Part shown: in pieces, positions 16,086 through 24,701 of the stretch | Layout: each line of letters begins with the position of its first letter | Numbering within the stretch: the first letter of the stretch is position 1 | Notes under the pieces: model-generated | What the model was told of the DNA's origin: nothing | Seen by the model: only the letters and a program-made list of their open reading frames with translations | The model's database searches: none | Program-made: the position numbers and the translations under genes | Assembly (NCBI RefSeq): GCF_030271535.1 | Contig: NZ_JASCXJ010000027.1 | Span: forward strand, 1-49,592 | Origin: Nocardiopsis sp. ATB16-24 | GTDB lineage: Bacteria; Actinomycetota; Actinomycetes; Streptosporangiales; Streptosporangiaceae | Length of the DNA: 49,592 nucleotides | Direction of reading: 5' to 3'

Positions 16086-17396
16086 GTGGGCAGGAAGGGT
16101 CGCGGCCGACAGCGACGGGCCGGTGGTCGCGCCTTCGGCCACACCGGTGAGGCCTGGGCCGGCCCCGCACCCGGCGACTCCCCCGCACAGGTGGTGTCCG
16201 GAGCCGTCGACGCACTGGTGCTGGAGCGTGAGGGCAGCGGTGTGGACCTGGCCGCGGCGCGCCTGGCCGACACCGAGGAGCCCGCGTGGGCCCAGGCCGC
16301 CGAGCGAGCGCTCGTCACCGCCCTGCTGGGCGCGGTGGCCTCGGCCTGGACGCGCGGATGGCAGCCGGCCGAGACGGTCCGCCAGGCGGACCGGGCGCTG
16401 GGCCCGGTGGCGGCGTCGGTGTGCGCGGACACGGTGACGGCCGATCTGACCCGCCACTCCTCCGACACGGTGGACCCTCGGTGGACCGCGCAGGTGCGCG
16501 CTCTGGGGGCCTCGTCCGACTGGGGTGGTCGCGGCGACTATCTGGCGCACCTGGGCGCCGAACACGGGCTGCTGCGCTTCGAGGTGGTGGAGACGACCCT
16601 GCGGCTCCTGGCCGCTCTGCGCGTGCTGCCGCCGATGCACCGCCTGTGCCCACCACCGGGCGCGTTCCGCCCCGACCGGGAGGGGCCACCACGTGCGACC
16701 ACGCGGGTGGACCAGGCCAGACTGGCCCGGGTGCGCGCCTTGCTGGCCAAGGCCGAGTCCACGGAGTTCCCCCGGGAGGCGGAGGCGTTGAGCGCCCGCG
16801 CGCAGGAGTTGATGGCCCGGCACAGCATCGACCGGGCGCTGCTGACCGAGGAACAGGGACGCTCCTCGAAGGCGACCGCCGGTCGACGCCTGGCGGTGGA
16901 CGCCCCCTACGACGAGCACAAGGCACTGCTCCTGCACGAGGTGGCCGAGGCCAACCACTGCCGGGCCGTGTGGGACCGGGACCTGGGGCTGTCCACGGTG
17001 ATGGGCTTTCCCGGCGACGTGGACGCCGTGGAGTTGATGTTCACCTCGCTGCTGGTCCAGGCCGAAACGGCGATGCGGGCCGGCGGTTCGGCCCGGGACC
17101 GCTCCGGAAGGGCGGCGGGGCGTGACTTCCGTTCCTCGTTCATGTCGGCCTTCGCGGTGCGGGTGGGCGAACGCCTGGCCGAGTCGGCGCGCACGGCGAC
17201 GCGGGCCGCCGCGGCCGAGATCGGGACCGACCTGGTGCCGGTGTTCGCCGCACGTGAGCGCGAGGTGGAGGAGGCCGTCGCCGAGGCGTTCGGTGAGCTG
17301 ACCTCCTCCCGGCTGCGCGGTCCCTCCGACGCGGACGGCTGGTACGAGGGCAGGGCGGCGGCCGACGCCGCGTCCCTGGGGCCGGCGGAACGCTGA
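16086..17396 (+). CDS. DUF2786 domain-containing protein
   Basis: Product of 436 residues, soluble. The N-terminal 200 residues are Ala-rich helical sequence. A DUF2786 motif lies near residues 216-252 (RVRALLAKAESTEFPREAEAL, then ARAQELMARHSID), a short helical element found in actinobacterial and phage proteins of unknown function. The following region (YDEHKALLLHEVAEANHCRAVW to FTSLLVQAETAM) also matches the usual companion of that motif. The GTG at 16086 has AGGAGG at 6 bases. The basic start (GRKGRGRQRRAGGRAFG) could bind nucleic acid, which is speculation. It is a single-gene unit with a hairpin downstream. Confidence 0.8.
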   Translation: MGRKGRGRQRRAGGRAFGHTGEAWAGPAPGDSPAQVVSGAVDALVLEREGSGVDLAAARLADTEEPAWAQAAERALVTALLGAVASAWTRGWQPAETVRQADRALGPVAASVCADTVTADLTRHSSDTVDPRWTAQVRALGASSDWGGRGDYLAHLGAEHGLLRFEVVETTLRLLAALRVLPPMHRLCPPPGAFRPDREGPPRATTRVDQARLARVRALLAKAESTEFPREAEALSARAQELMARHSIDRALLTEEQGRSSKATAGRRLAVDAPYDEHKALLLHEVAEANHCRAVWDRDLGLSTVMGFPGDVDAVELMFTSLLVQAETAMRAGGSARDRSGRAAGRDFRSSFMSAFAVRVGERLAESARTATRAAAAEIGTDLVPVFAAREREVEEAVAEAFGELTSSRLRGPSDADGWYEGRAAADAASLGPAER

Positions 17397-17440
17397 TCCG
17401 AAGATCCTCGGGCGCAGGCTCCCCGACCGGTCCTGCTCGG

Positions 17441-17471
17441 GGTGGCACCGTCAGGCCTCGACAGTGCCACC
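17441..17471 (+). terminator. Hairpin terminator of the DUF2786 gene
   Basis: The arms GGTGGCAC and GTGCCACC, extended by GTC/GAC after one mismatched pair, form a stable hairpin 45 bases after the stop codon. Confidence 0.55.
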
Positions 17472-17657
17472 GGAGTCACCGTCATCGGGTGACCACACGA
17501 GGCAGCCTCCTCCGCCGCCCGGCGTTCCATCGGTGAAGGCGTCCACGCCCTGCGGCAGGCGGGCGACCCGTACGTCGCACCGCCCCGCACGGTCACGGCC
17601 GCTCACGGCCGGGCGCGCCCCCTCCACCACGAGGGCTCTTCACGGAGGTGATGACGC

Positions 17658-18015
17658 ATGGACACCGACACGATGGACCTTGACGCGTTCGAGCACCTGG
17701 TGGGCAGAGCCTTCGCCGCGCTCCCCGAGTGGGTGCAGCGTTCCATGGCCGATGTCGCCCTGCTCGTCGACGACCGGCCACCCTCGCACGAACCCGGACG
17801 GCTGCTGTTGGGTCGCTTCGTGGGTGTGCCCCGCACACGGCGCGGCCGACGCGTACCGGGAAGCCTTCCCGACCGTATCGAGCTCTACCGAGTACCGATT
17901 CTCCGTGTGTCGCTCTCGGGAGGAGGTGGAGAAGAGGGTGACCATGGTCCTGCGGCACGAGATCGGACACGCGTTGGGCATCAGCGAGGCACGACTGCGA
18001 GAGTTGGGTTACTGA
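17658..18015 (+). pseudogene. Zincin-like metallopeptidase (minimal HExxH family), frameshifted
   Basis: The frame from ATG 17658, which follows a near-perfect GGAGGTGAT, reads MDLDAFEHLVGRAFAALPEWV to LPDRIELYRVPILRV, the N-terminal two thirds of the small actinobacterial metallopeptidase family (about 120 residues). The zinc motif HEIGH and the C-terminus (GISEARLRELGY, stop at 18015) are in another frame. Adding one GT to the GTGTGT run near 17924-17929 joins them as RVCRSREEVEKRVTMVLRHEIGHALGI, the exact family length. As written, the first frame reads on without a stop into the DedA gene and lacks the zinc site. So this is either a 2-bp slippage mutation or an assembly error. Confidence 0.78.
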
Positions 18016-18101
18016 CGTCTCCGCCTCCTCCTTTCCGTCACTGCTGCCAGGGGCGCGTTGTCGGGAGGTCCCTGTCACCGGCCAGGAGAGGGGGCACACG
18101 G

Positions 18102-19497
18102 GTGGGGGGTTGGGAACAGTGGTTCCTGGCCGTGCCGACCGGCGTGGTCTACCTCGTCGCCTTCGCTCTTCCCTTCGCCGAGGCGGCGGTCTTCGCCGGG
18201 CTCGTCGTGCCCGGTGAGACCGGGCTGCTACTCGCCGGTGTCGTGGCGGGGCTGGGCCATGCGGACCCTTTCGTGGTGGGGGTTTGCGGGATCGCCGGAG
18301 CGGTGGCCGGGGACTCCGTCGGTTTCGAGATCGGACGCCGTCTGGGGCCACGCTTGACCACCGGTCGACTCGGCCGTGTGATCGGCCCCGCCCGCTGGGA
18401 GCGGGCGGAGGGTTTCGTGCGGCGTTACGGCGCCCACGCGGTGTTCCTCGGCCGGTGGGTGGGGTTCGCGCGTGCCCTGGTGCCCGCCCTCGCAGGGGCC
18501 ACAGGCCTGGGCTACCGGCGATTCGTCATCTGGAACGCCTTGAGCGGGGCGGTGTGGGCGAGCACCATCACTCTGGTCGGCTACCTCGCGGGAGACTCCT
18601 GGCAGCGCGTAGAGCGTGTCCTCGGCGAGGCGGTCCTCCTGGTGGTGCTCGTCGGAGCGGCGGCCCTGGTCACGGTGATCGTCGCCCGCTGGATCGCCCG
18701 TCACCCCGAACGCGTGCGCGCCTGGGCCTCGCGTCAGGCCGATCGCCGGGGTGTCCGGAGGGTGCTCGCACGCTACGACCGGCAGGTGCGGTGGTTGGCC
18801 CGCAGGTTCGAGCCTCGCACCGTTCTGGGGCTGGAGTTGACCATGGGCGTGGTCCTGGTCGTGGCGGCGGGCTGGTTCTTCGGCGCGGTGTTGCAGGACG
18901 TGATCGTCGGCGAGGAGGCCGTGCGCAGTGATGGACCGGTCCTGCGCTGGTTCGCCGCCCACAGGGCTCCCGAGATCACCACGATGCTGGTGTCCGTGAA
19001 CCACCTCGCCGGTGTGTGGGGGGGCGGCGGCCCTGGCCGTGATCGGTTCGTTGTCGTCCCGGGCGGGGCTACGCGGTCTGGTGTACGCCGCGAGTGGGTG
19101 GGCCGTCGCTGTGGGGATGGGCCTGGCCGTCGCGGCCCTGGTCGGTCGCCCCGGACCCGCGCCGGAGTACGCGGTGGTCGAGGCCTCGTCGCTGGGCGCC
19201 TTCCCCGCGGTGGGAGTGGCGTGCACGGCCGCCGTAGTCACCGTGCTGGCCTGGTTGGGCAGTGAGCGTGCGGCGACCTGGGGCCGGGCGGTGGCCTGGT
19301 GGACGGCGGCAGTGCTGTGGGGAGGGCTGACCGGTGTCGCGGTGGTGTATCTGGGCGCGGGATGGGCGACGGACGTCCTCGGAGGATGGCTGCTCGGTGG
19401 CCTGTCCGCCGTGATCGTGTCGACCCTGGGCCGTACCCGCTCCCGACTCCGTGTCCAGGCCTCTCCCACACCGGGCACGCCTCCCGCCTCGTCCTGA
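18102..19497 (+). pseudogene. DedA (SNARE-associated)-PAP2 fusion membrane protein, frameshifted
   Basis: The first part (GTG 18102, SD AGAGGGGG) is a DedA/VTT-domain membrane protein: FAEAAVFAGLVVPGETGLLLAG, GDSVGFEIGRRLGPR, FLGRWVGFARALVPALAG. These are the conserved acidic and Arg motifs of undecaprenyl-phosphate or phospholipid flippase-like proteins. About 260 residues in, a PAP2-like membrane domain begins. A run of seven G at 19018-19024 throws the frame; with six G it continues as AGVWGAAALAVIGSL to the stop at 19497, giving about 464 residues. In the PAP2 part the catalytic motifs are degenerate: PSGH is replaced by PAVG and the SRxxxxxHxxxD His by Gly (YLGAGWATD). It may therefore be a catalytically dead domain even when intact. 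Confidence 0.8.
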
Positions 19498-19998
19498 GCG
19501 TTCTCATCAAGACGACGCGGAACCGTCACCGTTCGGGCATACGCTCCCCGATGCTTCGAGGAAGGACGGCGCCGCGTCTCCGCACCGGACGAACCAGAAC
19601 GGGACACGGGAGGTCCGCACCGTGTACGCGAAGGACACGCCCCGGACACCACTCCCACCGAGTACGGGTGGGGGTCTCCGCCCAAGTGCGTCCACGCGCG
19701 TCCTGGTGCGACCAGCTCCGTCGCCCCTCTTCGAGGGGCCCGGACGAAGCGGTCGTCCGGGGCTTGCACAATGGAAGGGAGCAGCCCTCGTTCACCCCCG
19801 CCGGCACCCGTACGGACCGGTGGGACGACCACGACGCCACCGCCATCACCACCTCACGGGTCGGCCCATGCCGCCCGGGTTCGTGAACGGCCGGCGCATC
19901 CTCCACGGGGCCAGAACACACGAGGTGCGTGTCCTCCTGACGTGGGACGGACCCCGAAGCGGGGCCTCCCACCCTTGCGCTGATCTCCAAGGAGCATG
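19498..19998. other. Intergenic region before the CxxC membrane protein
   Basis: About 500 bases without a supportable gene. Open frames exist on both strands but give Pro/Arg/His-rich translations with no codon bias. GGGAGGT followed by GTG at 19622 looks like a start signal, but the resulting sequence is low-complexity. The promoter of the following gene should lie here; I cannot place it. Confidence 0.45.
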
Positions 19999-20499
19999 GT
20001 GAAGAACGACCTCCGTACCCACGTCGCCGTGGGCCACCACGCCGAACGCGCCGTCCCCTGGGCGGTGTTGGCCGCGGTGCCCCTGCTGTGGATTCCGGGC
20101 CTGCCCGCGTGGATCCTGGCGCTGGGCTTCGCGCCGATGCACATCGCGATGGCCCTGCACTGGACGACCCACCGGGGAAGGCTGTGCGAGCTGTGCCTGG
20201 CCGACATCCCCCTCCAGGGCTCGGCGACCGCTGAGCGTTGGCGTCGTCCCCTCCGTGTCTTCCACTGGGTCCTGGACCATCCGGGAAGGAGCGTGCTGGG
20301 CGCCTGCGGAGCGATGGTCGCGCTCGGCCTCGTCTCCGTTCCGGCGGGGGTCTCGGCGTTCTTCGTGCTCATCTCACTGGGGCTGCTGTGGGCCATGAGA
20401 CACGGCCGTGTCGCCGCCTGGTGCCCGTGGTGCGGACGTGACGAGGGCGACTGGGAGGAGACACCCGTGGCGCCTCCCGCTCCGACGGTGAACGCCTGA
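19999..20499 (+). CDS. Small membrane protein with two CxxC pairs
   Basis: Product of about 166 residues, not assigned to a family. Two hydrophobic segments (AVPWAVLAAVPLLWIPGLPAW and LALGFAPMHIAMAL) precede a loop with CELCLADIP. A second pair of helices (VLGACGAMVALGLVSV and FFVLISLGLLWAM) precedes a cytosolic tail with WCPWCGRDEGDWEE. The paired CxxC motifs could bind zinc or form disulphides. AAGGAG ends one base before the ATG at 19996 and four before the GTG at 19999, so the GTG is the better start. It is followed by three tandem hairpins and is convergent with the GNAT gene. Confidence 0.7.
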   Translation: MKNDLRTHVAVGHHAERAVPWAVLAAVPLLWIPGLPAWILALGFAPMHIAMALHWTTHRGRLCELCLADIPLQGSATAERWRRPLRVFHWVLDHPGRSVLGACGAMVALGLVSVPAGVSAFFVLISLGLLWAMRHGRVAAWCPWCGRDEGDWEETPVAPPAPTVNA

Positions 20500-20599
20500 C
20501 CCTCGGTGGTACGGGGGCCCGCCACCTCCCGCCGACGCGGGCGACGGGTCGAGCGCGTCATCGTCATCGGCTCCGGCGGCCGTGGCGGGACACGGTCGA

Positions 20600-20622
20600 G
20601 TCCCCGGCGGGAGGCCGGGGAC
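20600..20622. terminator. Hairpin 1 between convergent genes
   Basis: Perfect 8-bp stem GTCCCCGG / CCGGGGAC with a 7-base loop, 100 bases after the CxxC membrane protein gene. Confidence 0.5.
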
Positions 20623-20664
20623 GCCGGTCTCGGTGGCCTCGGGGCGCTCGGTGACATCGAAGAC

Positions 20665-20682
20665 GCGGGGCCTCGGCCCCGC
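20665..20682. terminator. Hairpin 2 between convergent genes
   Basis: Perfect 8-bp inverted repeat GCGGGGCC / GGCCCCGC separated by 2 bases. Confidence 0.5.
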
Positions 20683-20683
20683 T

Positions 20684-20708
20684 CTCCCACCCCGGTGCGA
20701 GGTGGGAG
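20684..20708. terminator. Hairpin 3 between convergent genes
   Basis: Perfect 8-bp stem CTCCCACC / GGTGGGAG with a 9-base loop, 19 bases after the GNAT stop codon and probably its terminator. Confidence 0.55.
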
Positions 20709-20726
20709 TGTCCGGTGTCCGGTCGG

Positions 20727-21221
20727 TCATTCCTTCAGCGGCAGTTCGTAGACCAGGAGGGTGACGTCGGGCCGTGGGGTCCAGTCCCGTTCGGGGACAC
20801 GTCTGAAACCGCGGGCGCGGTAGACGTACTGGGCCGAGACCATCTCGGGAAGGGTGGACAGCACCAGCCGGGTGGTCCCCTCCTCACGCGCCCTTTCGAT
20901 GAGGGCGTTGACCAGGTCTCGGCCCACACCACGGCCCCGGGCCTCCGGGGAGACGGCGAAGGCCCGGATCTCGGCCTCGTCGGCGTTGCGGGCGACCTCG
21001 CTCTCCGGTGACCAGGGTTCGAACATGATCGTTCCCAGAAGGCGTTCGCCGTCGACGGCGACCAGAACCTCACCACGACCGTCCGTTCCCAGGTCACGCA
21101 GGGTCTCGACGTAGGACGGGTTCACGTCCAACAGGCCGTCGGCCGTATAGGCCATCACTCGCAGTTCGCTGACGGCGTTCATCTCATCAGGAAGTACTCG
21201 ACGCACGATCATGTACGTCAT
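20727..21221 (-). CDS. GNAT-family N-acetyltransferase
   Basis: Cytoplasmic enzyme of about 164 residues with the GNAT fold. The acetyl-CoA pyrophosphate loop is ARGRGVGRDLVNALI (R-x-x-G-x-G/A), preceded by the beta-strand segment AEIRAFAVSPE. A second conserved region, QYVYRARGFRRVPERDW, matches motif B of the family. The acceptor substrate cannot be inferred: small-molecule amines, protein N-termini and antibiotics are all possible. ATG codons occur at 21221 and three codons later at 21212, and neither has a clear Shine-Dalgarno sequence, so the start is uncertain by three residues. Confidence 0.85.
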   Translation of the reverse strand: MTYMIVRRVLPDEMNAVSELRVMAYTADGLLDVNPSYVETLRDLGTDGRGEVLVAVDGERLLGTIMFEPWSPESEVARNADEAEIRAFAVSPEARGRGVGRDLVNALIERAREEGTTRLVLSTLPEMVSAQYVYRARGFRRVPERDWTPRPDVTLLVYELPLKE

Positions 21222-21351
21222 TCAACATGACGGGGAGGACTCCCACGCCGATTCGCCGCACCACGCAGGGAGTCTAAAACGTCACCGTGAGTGACTTTTT
21301 ACGTGGGTTCATCCCCGGGCGGCCGGGCAGTGGCCTCGGCCGCCCGAAACA

Positions 21352-22182
21352 TCAGGTTTCCTCGACCGCCTCACACTCGTCCATGTCGCGCACGGACTCC
21401 AGGTCGTAGGCGTCCTGGAGGGGACCCCGAGGCTGCTCGCCCCGGGGGAACTCGTCGGGGAAGGCCGGGGTGAAGGTGAACTCCTCCAGGCAGTGCACGG
21501 GGGCGGACGCCCGCGACCAGGAGGGCCAGGCCTCCAGTGTGCCGTCGCCCAGATCGTAGAAGGCGACCTCGCCGAAGTGGGAGGTGACCAGGCGCATCGA
21601 CACCGGCTTCCCCGGTCGGGCGATGGGGTGGACGATGGTGTACTCGGTCACCACCGACAGATAGTCCCAACCCTGGTCGTCGCGGGTCGCCTCCGCCCGC
21701 ATCAGGCCGTCCACCTTCACCACGTCCCCGATGGGCTCGGCCGTTCCGGGCGAGAGGTTGAAGGGCAGGTGACGGCTGTTCTCCTCCAGGGACTCGTTGC
21801 CCAGGTCCTCCAGGTACCACTCCAGGACCCGACCGGAGAGCAGGGAGGTGAACCCGCTGTTGTCCTCGTCGAAGACCGCGTCCTGGTCGAGGTAGACCGC
21901 CTCCAGCAGGTCCTGGGTCGTGGCGTAGGCCTGCGCCACCTGTTCCCGGCTGTAGGGTCCGACGGGTTCGGCCTCGGGAACGTCGAAACCCTCCCCGTAG
22001 TCCTCGGCCGGGCTCCCGGCGAAGGGGTCGTCCCGGTCGACCTGGTCGTAGGAGCTCATGGGGGTTCCCGTGAGCACGCTGTGGGCGAAGAGGTCCAGTG
22101 TGTTCTGGACGGTGGCGCAGCCGGTGAGGGTCAGGGAGAGGAGTACCGCCGCACCGGAGGCAGCGGGGATACGCAGTGACAT
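21352..22182 (-). CDS. Hypothetical lipoprotein
   Basis: Product of 276 residues. The N-terminus MSLRIPAASGAAVLLSLTLTGCATV is a lipoprotein signal with lipobox LTGC (Cys 22), so the mature protein should be anchored outside the cytoplasmic membrane. The rest is acidic and shows no domain I recognise. Motifs such as SREQVAQAYATTQDLLEAVYLD and DNSGFTSLLSGRVLEWYLEDL suggest a compact helical part, followed by a beta-rich half (VVKVDGLMRAEATRDDQGWDYLSVVTEYTIVHPI). This layout recalls actinobacterial lipoproteins conserved beside cell-wall genes, but none is next to it. It is divergent from the unknown gene at 22374 across an AT-richer promoter region. Confidence 0.8.
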   Translation of the reverse strand: MSLRIPAASGAAVLLSLTLTGCATVQNTLDLFAHSVLTGTPMSSYDQVDRDDPFAGSPAEDYGEGFDVPEAEPVGPYSREQVAQAYATTQDLLEAVYLDQDAVFDEDNSGFTSLLSGRVLEWYLEDLGNESLEENSRHLPFNLSPGTAEPIGDVVKVDGLMRAEATRDDQGWDYLSVVTEYTIVHPIARPGKPVSMRLVTSHFGEVAFYDLGDGTLEAWPSWSRASAPVHCLEEFTFTPAFPDEFPRGEQPRGPLQDAYDLESVRDMDECEAVEET

Positions 22183-22373
22183 GGGGGATGCTTTCGTGCT
22201 CTAAGAGTTAAATGCGAGATTTGTTCGCTTTGATATTTTCCACCATCGCGAAGCGTTCCGCCTCCGACCAGCCCGCACACCCCTTCGACTATTCGGACCG
22301 CGACGAGCTCCGCGTGGGGGCGATTCCTTCGGATGGCCGACACCGACGCGCTTTCATCGCTACGCTCCTGACC

Positions 22374-23567
22374 ATGACGCAGCACACCGCAACCAGCAGG
22401 GAAGCCATCCCCGACGAGATCTCCCCGCCCCGTTTCCTCCGTCCCAACGAGGACCTGGCCGCGGCCATGGAGTGCGTGCGCTGCAAGGAGCAGGGCATCA
22501 GCGTCCCGCCGGGCGGAGCGCCCGTGAGACTGACCAACGCCGAGGCCAAGAGAGCCAAGAAGGCCAAGAAGCGCGCCCAGGCCGAGGCGCGGTCCAGGCC
22601 TCAGGAGAAGATCCCCGCCGACCGCAGACGCCTACCTCGGATGGGTCCGCACCACGCGGAGTTCTTCCGTCGACTGTGGGAGCGCACGGCGTCGGAGGGA
22701 GCGGGCACCGACCCCGACAGTCGCCTGCTCGCGCTCACCTTCGCCCTACGCGGAGCGCTGAGGGGCCAGGCCAACTTCACCGCCCAGGACCTGCGCGTGC
22801 TACGTCTGGAGGACGCCCGTGCGTCGTTGGTGGCCCTGACGGAGCCGGGGTGGCTGGAGACCACGCCCGAGAGGGTGATGGAGGCCGACGCCGCCGACCC
22901 CGCGCTGTGCGACCTGCCCAGTCTGTCGGGCAGCCCGTGGAAGGTCGGCAACGGGGTGCGGTCGCGGGCCTCGGGGTGGTTCATGCGCACCCTGGCACAC
23001 AAGAAGATGCGCAAGAAACCCAACCGTCTCAGGCTGGTGGCCGCCTACCTGGCCCTGCATTCCGAGCCCGACGGTCGGATCCGCGTGCGCGCCGACGAGA
23101 TCGTCCGCTCCTGTGCCCTGTCGGGCACCGCGGAGCTGGCGGAGCTGCTCACCTGGTCGACGGAGATCTCCTGGATCGAGGGCCTGAGCGCGGAGAACGG
23201 CGTCATGGGCGCCTCCCTGACCGAGGTCACCCTGCCACTGGCCTACGTGCCCCTGCCTCCCCCCACCCCGCCGCGCACCGCGCCGGCCTCCACGCCATTG
23301 GAGGTACCCGTGGCGGAGCGGGCCCGTGACCTGGTCGTGGGTCGGGAGGAGCGGATAGCGCGCTGGGTGGAGGACTACCGCGCCGAGCACGGACACGGCC
23401 CCAGTTGGTCGGTGCTCGGCAGGGCCTTCGGCTGGCCTCCGCGCCAGGCACCCGACCACGAGGTCACCGACGAGGTGTTCCGGCTCCTGGCCGAGGGAGG
23501 TTGGCTGACCGGTTTCGGCACGCCCTTCGGTCTGCGCCCGGCGAAGGCGACCCACGAGAGCGCCTGA
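22374..23567 (+). CDS. Unrecognised basic protein with winged-helix-like repeats
   Basis: Product of 397 residues from the ATG at 22374. It starts with an extended region containing CVRCKEQG and a very basic helix (NAEAKRAKKAKKRAQAEARSR). Two stretches look like winged helices: LLALTFALRGALRGQANFTAQDLRVLRLEDARASLVALTEPGWL, and RLRLVAAYLALHSEPDGRIRVRADEIVRSCALSGTAELAELLTW. A third similar element near the C-terminus (WVEDYRAEHGHGPSWSVLGRAFGW) follows a Pro-rich linker. This arrangement fits a DNA-binding or replication-initiator-like protein, but I cannot name a family. It forms a single-gene unit with a strong terminator. The region upstream is unusually AT-rich for this genome. Confidence 0.75.
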   Translation: MTQHTATSREAIPDEISPPRFLRPNEDLAAAMECVRCKEQGISVPPGGAPVRLTNAEAKRAKKAKKRAQAEARSRPQEKIPADRRRLPRMGPHHAEFFRRLWERTASEGAGTDPDSRLLALTFALRGALRGQANFTAQDLRVLRLEDARASLVALTEPGWLETTPERVMEADAADPALCDLPSLSGSPWKVGNGVRSRASGWFMRTLAHKKMRKKPNRLRLVAAYLALHSEPDGRIRVRADEIVRSCALSGTAELAELLTWSTEISWIEGLSAENGVMGASLTEVTLPLAYVPLPPPTPPRTAPASTPLEVPVAERARDLVVGREERIARWVEDYRAEHGHGPSWSVLGRAFGWPPRQAPDHEVTDEVFRLLAEGGWLTGFGTPFGLRPAKATHESA

Positions 23568-23570
23568 CCC

Positions 23571-23604
23571 CCGGTCCCGCGTCCGGGTCCGGACGCGGGA
23601 CCGG
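23571..23604 (+). terminator. Terminator of the 22374-23567 gene
   Basis: Perfect 16-bp inverted repeat CCGGTCCCGCGTCCGG / CCGGACGCGGGACCGG separated by only two bases, four bases after the stop codon. Confidence 0.65.
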
Positions 23605-23855
23605 GACCCGTGCACGCTCGGGGGTCGGCCGAGCCACCGGGTCCGATGAGGGCTCGCACGCGGCCCAAAGGGCGCCGAGGCCGCCAGGACCCCTTCCCCT
23701 CGGTCGCACCACGAGCGCCGGAGGACCTCCGTTCTCGGGGCCGCCGACCACCGACCGAGGCGGAACGCGGCGAAGAACGCGGCCTAGACTTCACCCATGC
23801 CAGAGCATCCGAGAACCCGCGCCACCGTCCCCGGCACGCTCAGGGGAGGCCGCTC

Positions 23856-24593
23856 GTGAGCAGGAACGTCCTGGTCACCGGCGCCTCCCGGGGGATCGGC
23901 AGGGCGATCGCCGTGGCCTTCGCCGAGCGGGGAGAACGCGTCGCCGTCCACTGCTCGTCCCGGCCGCGGGAGGCACGCCGCACCCTGGAACTTCTGTCCG
24001 GTGAGGGGCACATCCTGGTGCGTGCCGACCTCGGCGAACCCGACGCGGCGGCCGACCTGGTCGCGCGGGTGGTGGAGCGCATGGGCGGGATCGACGTGGT
24101 GGTCAACAACGCCGCGATCAACACCCCGCATCCCCCGGTGACGACCTCCCATGAGCGGTGGCGACGGGCCTGGCGGTCCACCTTCGACGTGAACGTGTTC
24201 GCGGCGGCCGACGTCAGCCACCTCGCGGCCCGGAACATGATCGACCGGGGCGTCCGAGGACACATCGTCAACGTCGGTTCCCGAGGCGCCTTCAAGGGGG
24301 AACCCGACCATCCCGCCTACGGCGCGAGCAAGGCCGCCCTGCACGCGCTGGGCCAGTCGCTGGCGGTCGCGCTGGCCCCGTACGGTATCGCCGTCGCGTC
24401 GGTGGCGCCGGGGTTCGTGGAGACCGAGCGCGTGGCCGATCGGCTCACCGACCAGGTCCGCGCGCAGAGCCCCTTCGGTCGGGTGGCCCGCCCCGAGGAG
24501 GTGGCCGCGGCCGTGTGCCATCTGGCCTCACCCGAGGCGGTCTGGTCCTCGGGGGCCGTTCTCGACCTCAACGGCGCCTCCCATCTGCGTTGA
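23856..24593 (+). CDS. Short-chain dehydrogenase/reductase (SDR)
   Basis: Cytoplasmic NAD(P)-dependent oxidoreductase of 245 residues with a classical Rossmann fold. TGASRGIGRA is the cofactor loop, VNNAAIN the NNAG-type motif, NVGSRGAF contains the catalytic Ser, and YGASK the catalytic Tyr and Lys. The C-terminal part (VASVAPGFVETERV, then ASPEAVWSSGAVLDLNGASHLR) is typical of FabG-like enzymes that act on hydroxy/keto groups; the substrate is unknown. The GTG at 23856 follows GGGGAGG at 6 bases; the longer upstream frame is unrelated low-complexity sequence. It is convergent with jetC and shares a strong bidirectional terminator with it. Confidence 0.9.
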   Translation: MSRNVLVTGASRGIGRAIAVAFAERGERVAVHCSSRPREARRTLELLSGEGHILVRADLGEPDAAADLVARVVERMGGIDVVVNNAAINTPHPPVTTSHERWRRAWRSTFDVNVFAAADVSHLAARNMIDRGVRGHIVNVGSRGAFKGEPDHPAYGASKAALHALGQSLAVALAPYGIAVASVAPGFVETERVADRLTDQVRAQSPFGRVARPEEVAAAVCHLASPEAVWSSGAVLDLNGASHLR

Positions 24594-24642
24594 CGGCCCG
24601 ACCGGGACTCCTCCGGTGCCGTCAGCGGGTCCTCGTCCCGGC

Positions 24643-24684
24643 GGCCCCCGCTCCCGGCGCGCGTGTGCGCCGGGAGCGGGGGCC
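24643..24684. terminator. Bidirectional terminator between SDR gene and jetC
   Basis: A perfect 18-bp stem, GGCCCCCGCTCCCGGCGC with its complement, and a 6-base loop (GCGTGT). It lies in the 108-base gap between two convergent genes. Confidence 0.8.
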
Positions 24685-24701
24685 ACCGCCCGTCTCCTCG
24701 G

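Noticed and set aside
17658..19265. A 535-residue fused open frame joining a metallopeptidase to DedA
   Set aside because: It arises from the GT-repeat frameshift; the linking residues are low-complexity and the HEIGH motif is skipped. Two separate genes fit the families and the ribosome site before 18102.
19771..19983. Small Pro-rich ORF starting ATG 19771
   Set aside because: No codon bias, no ribosome site, Pro/Arg-rich translation typical of random GC-rich DNA.
24594..24701. Possible jetD start downstream of jetC
   Set aside because: Only a strong hairpin terminator fits in this 108-base gap; the next gene is on the opposite strand.
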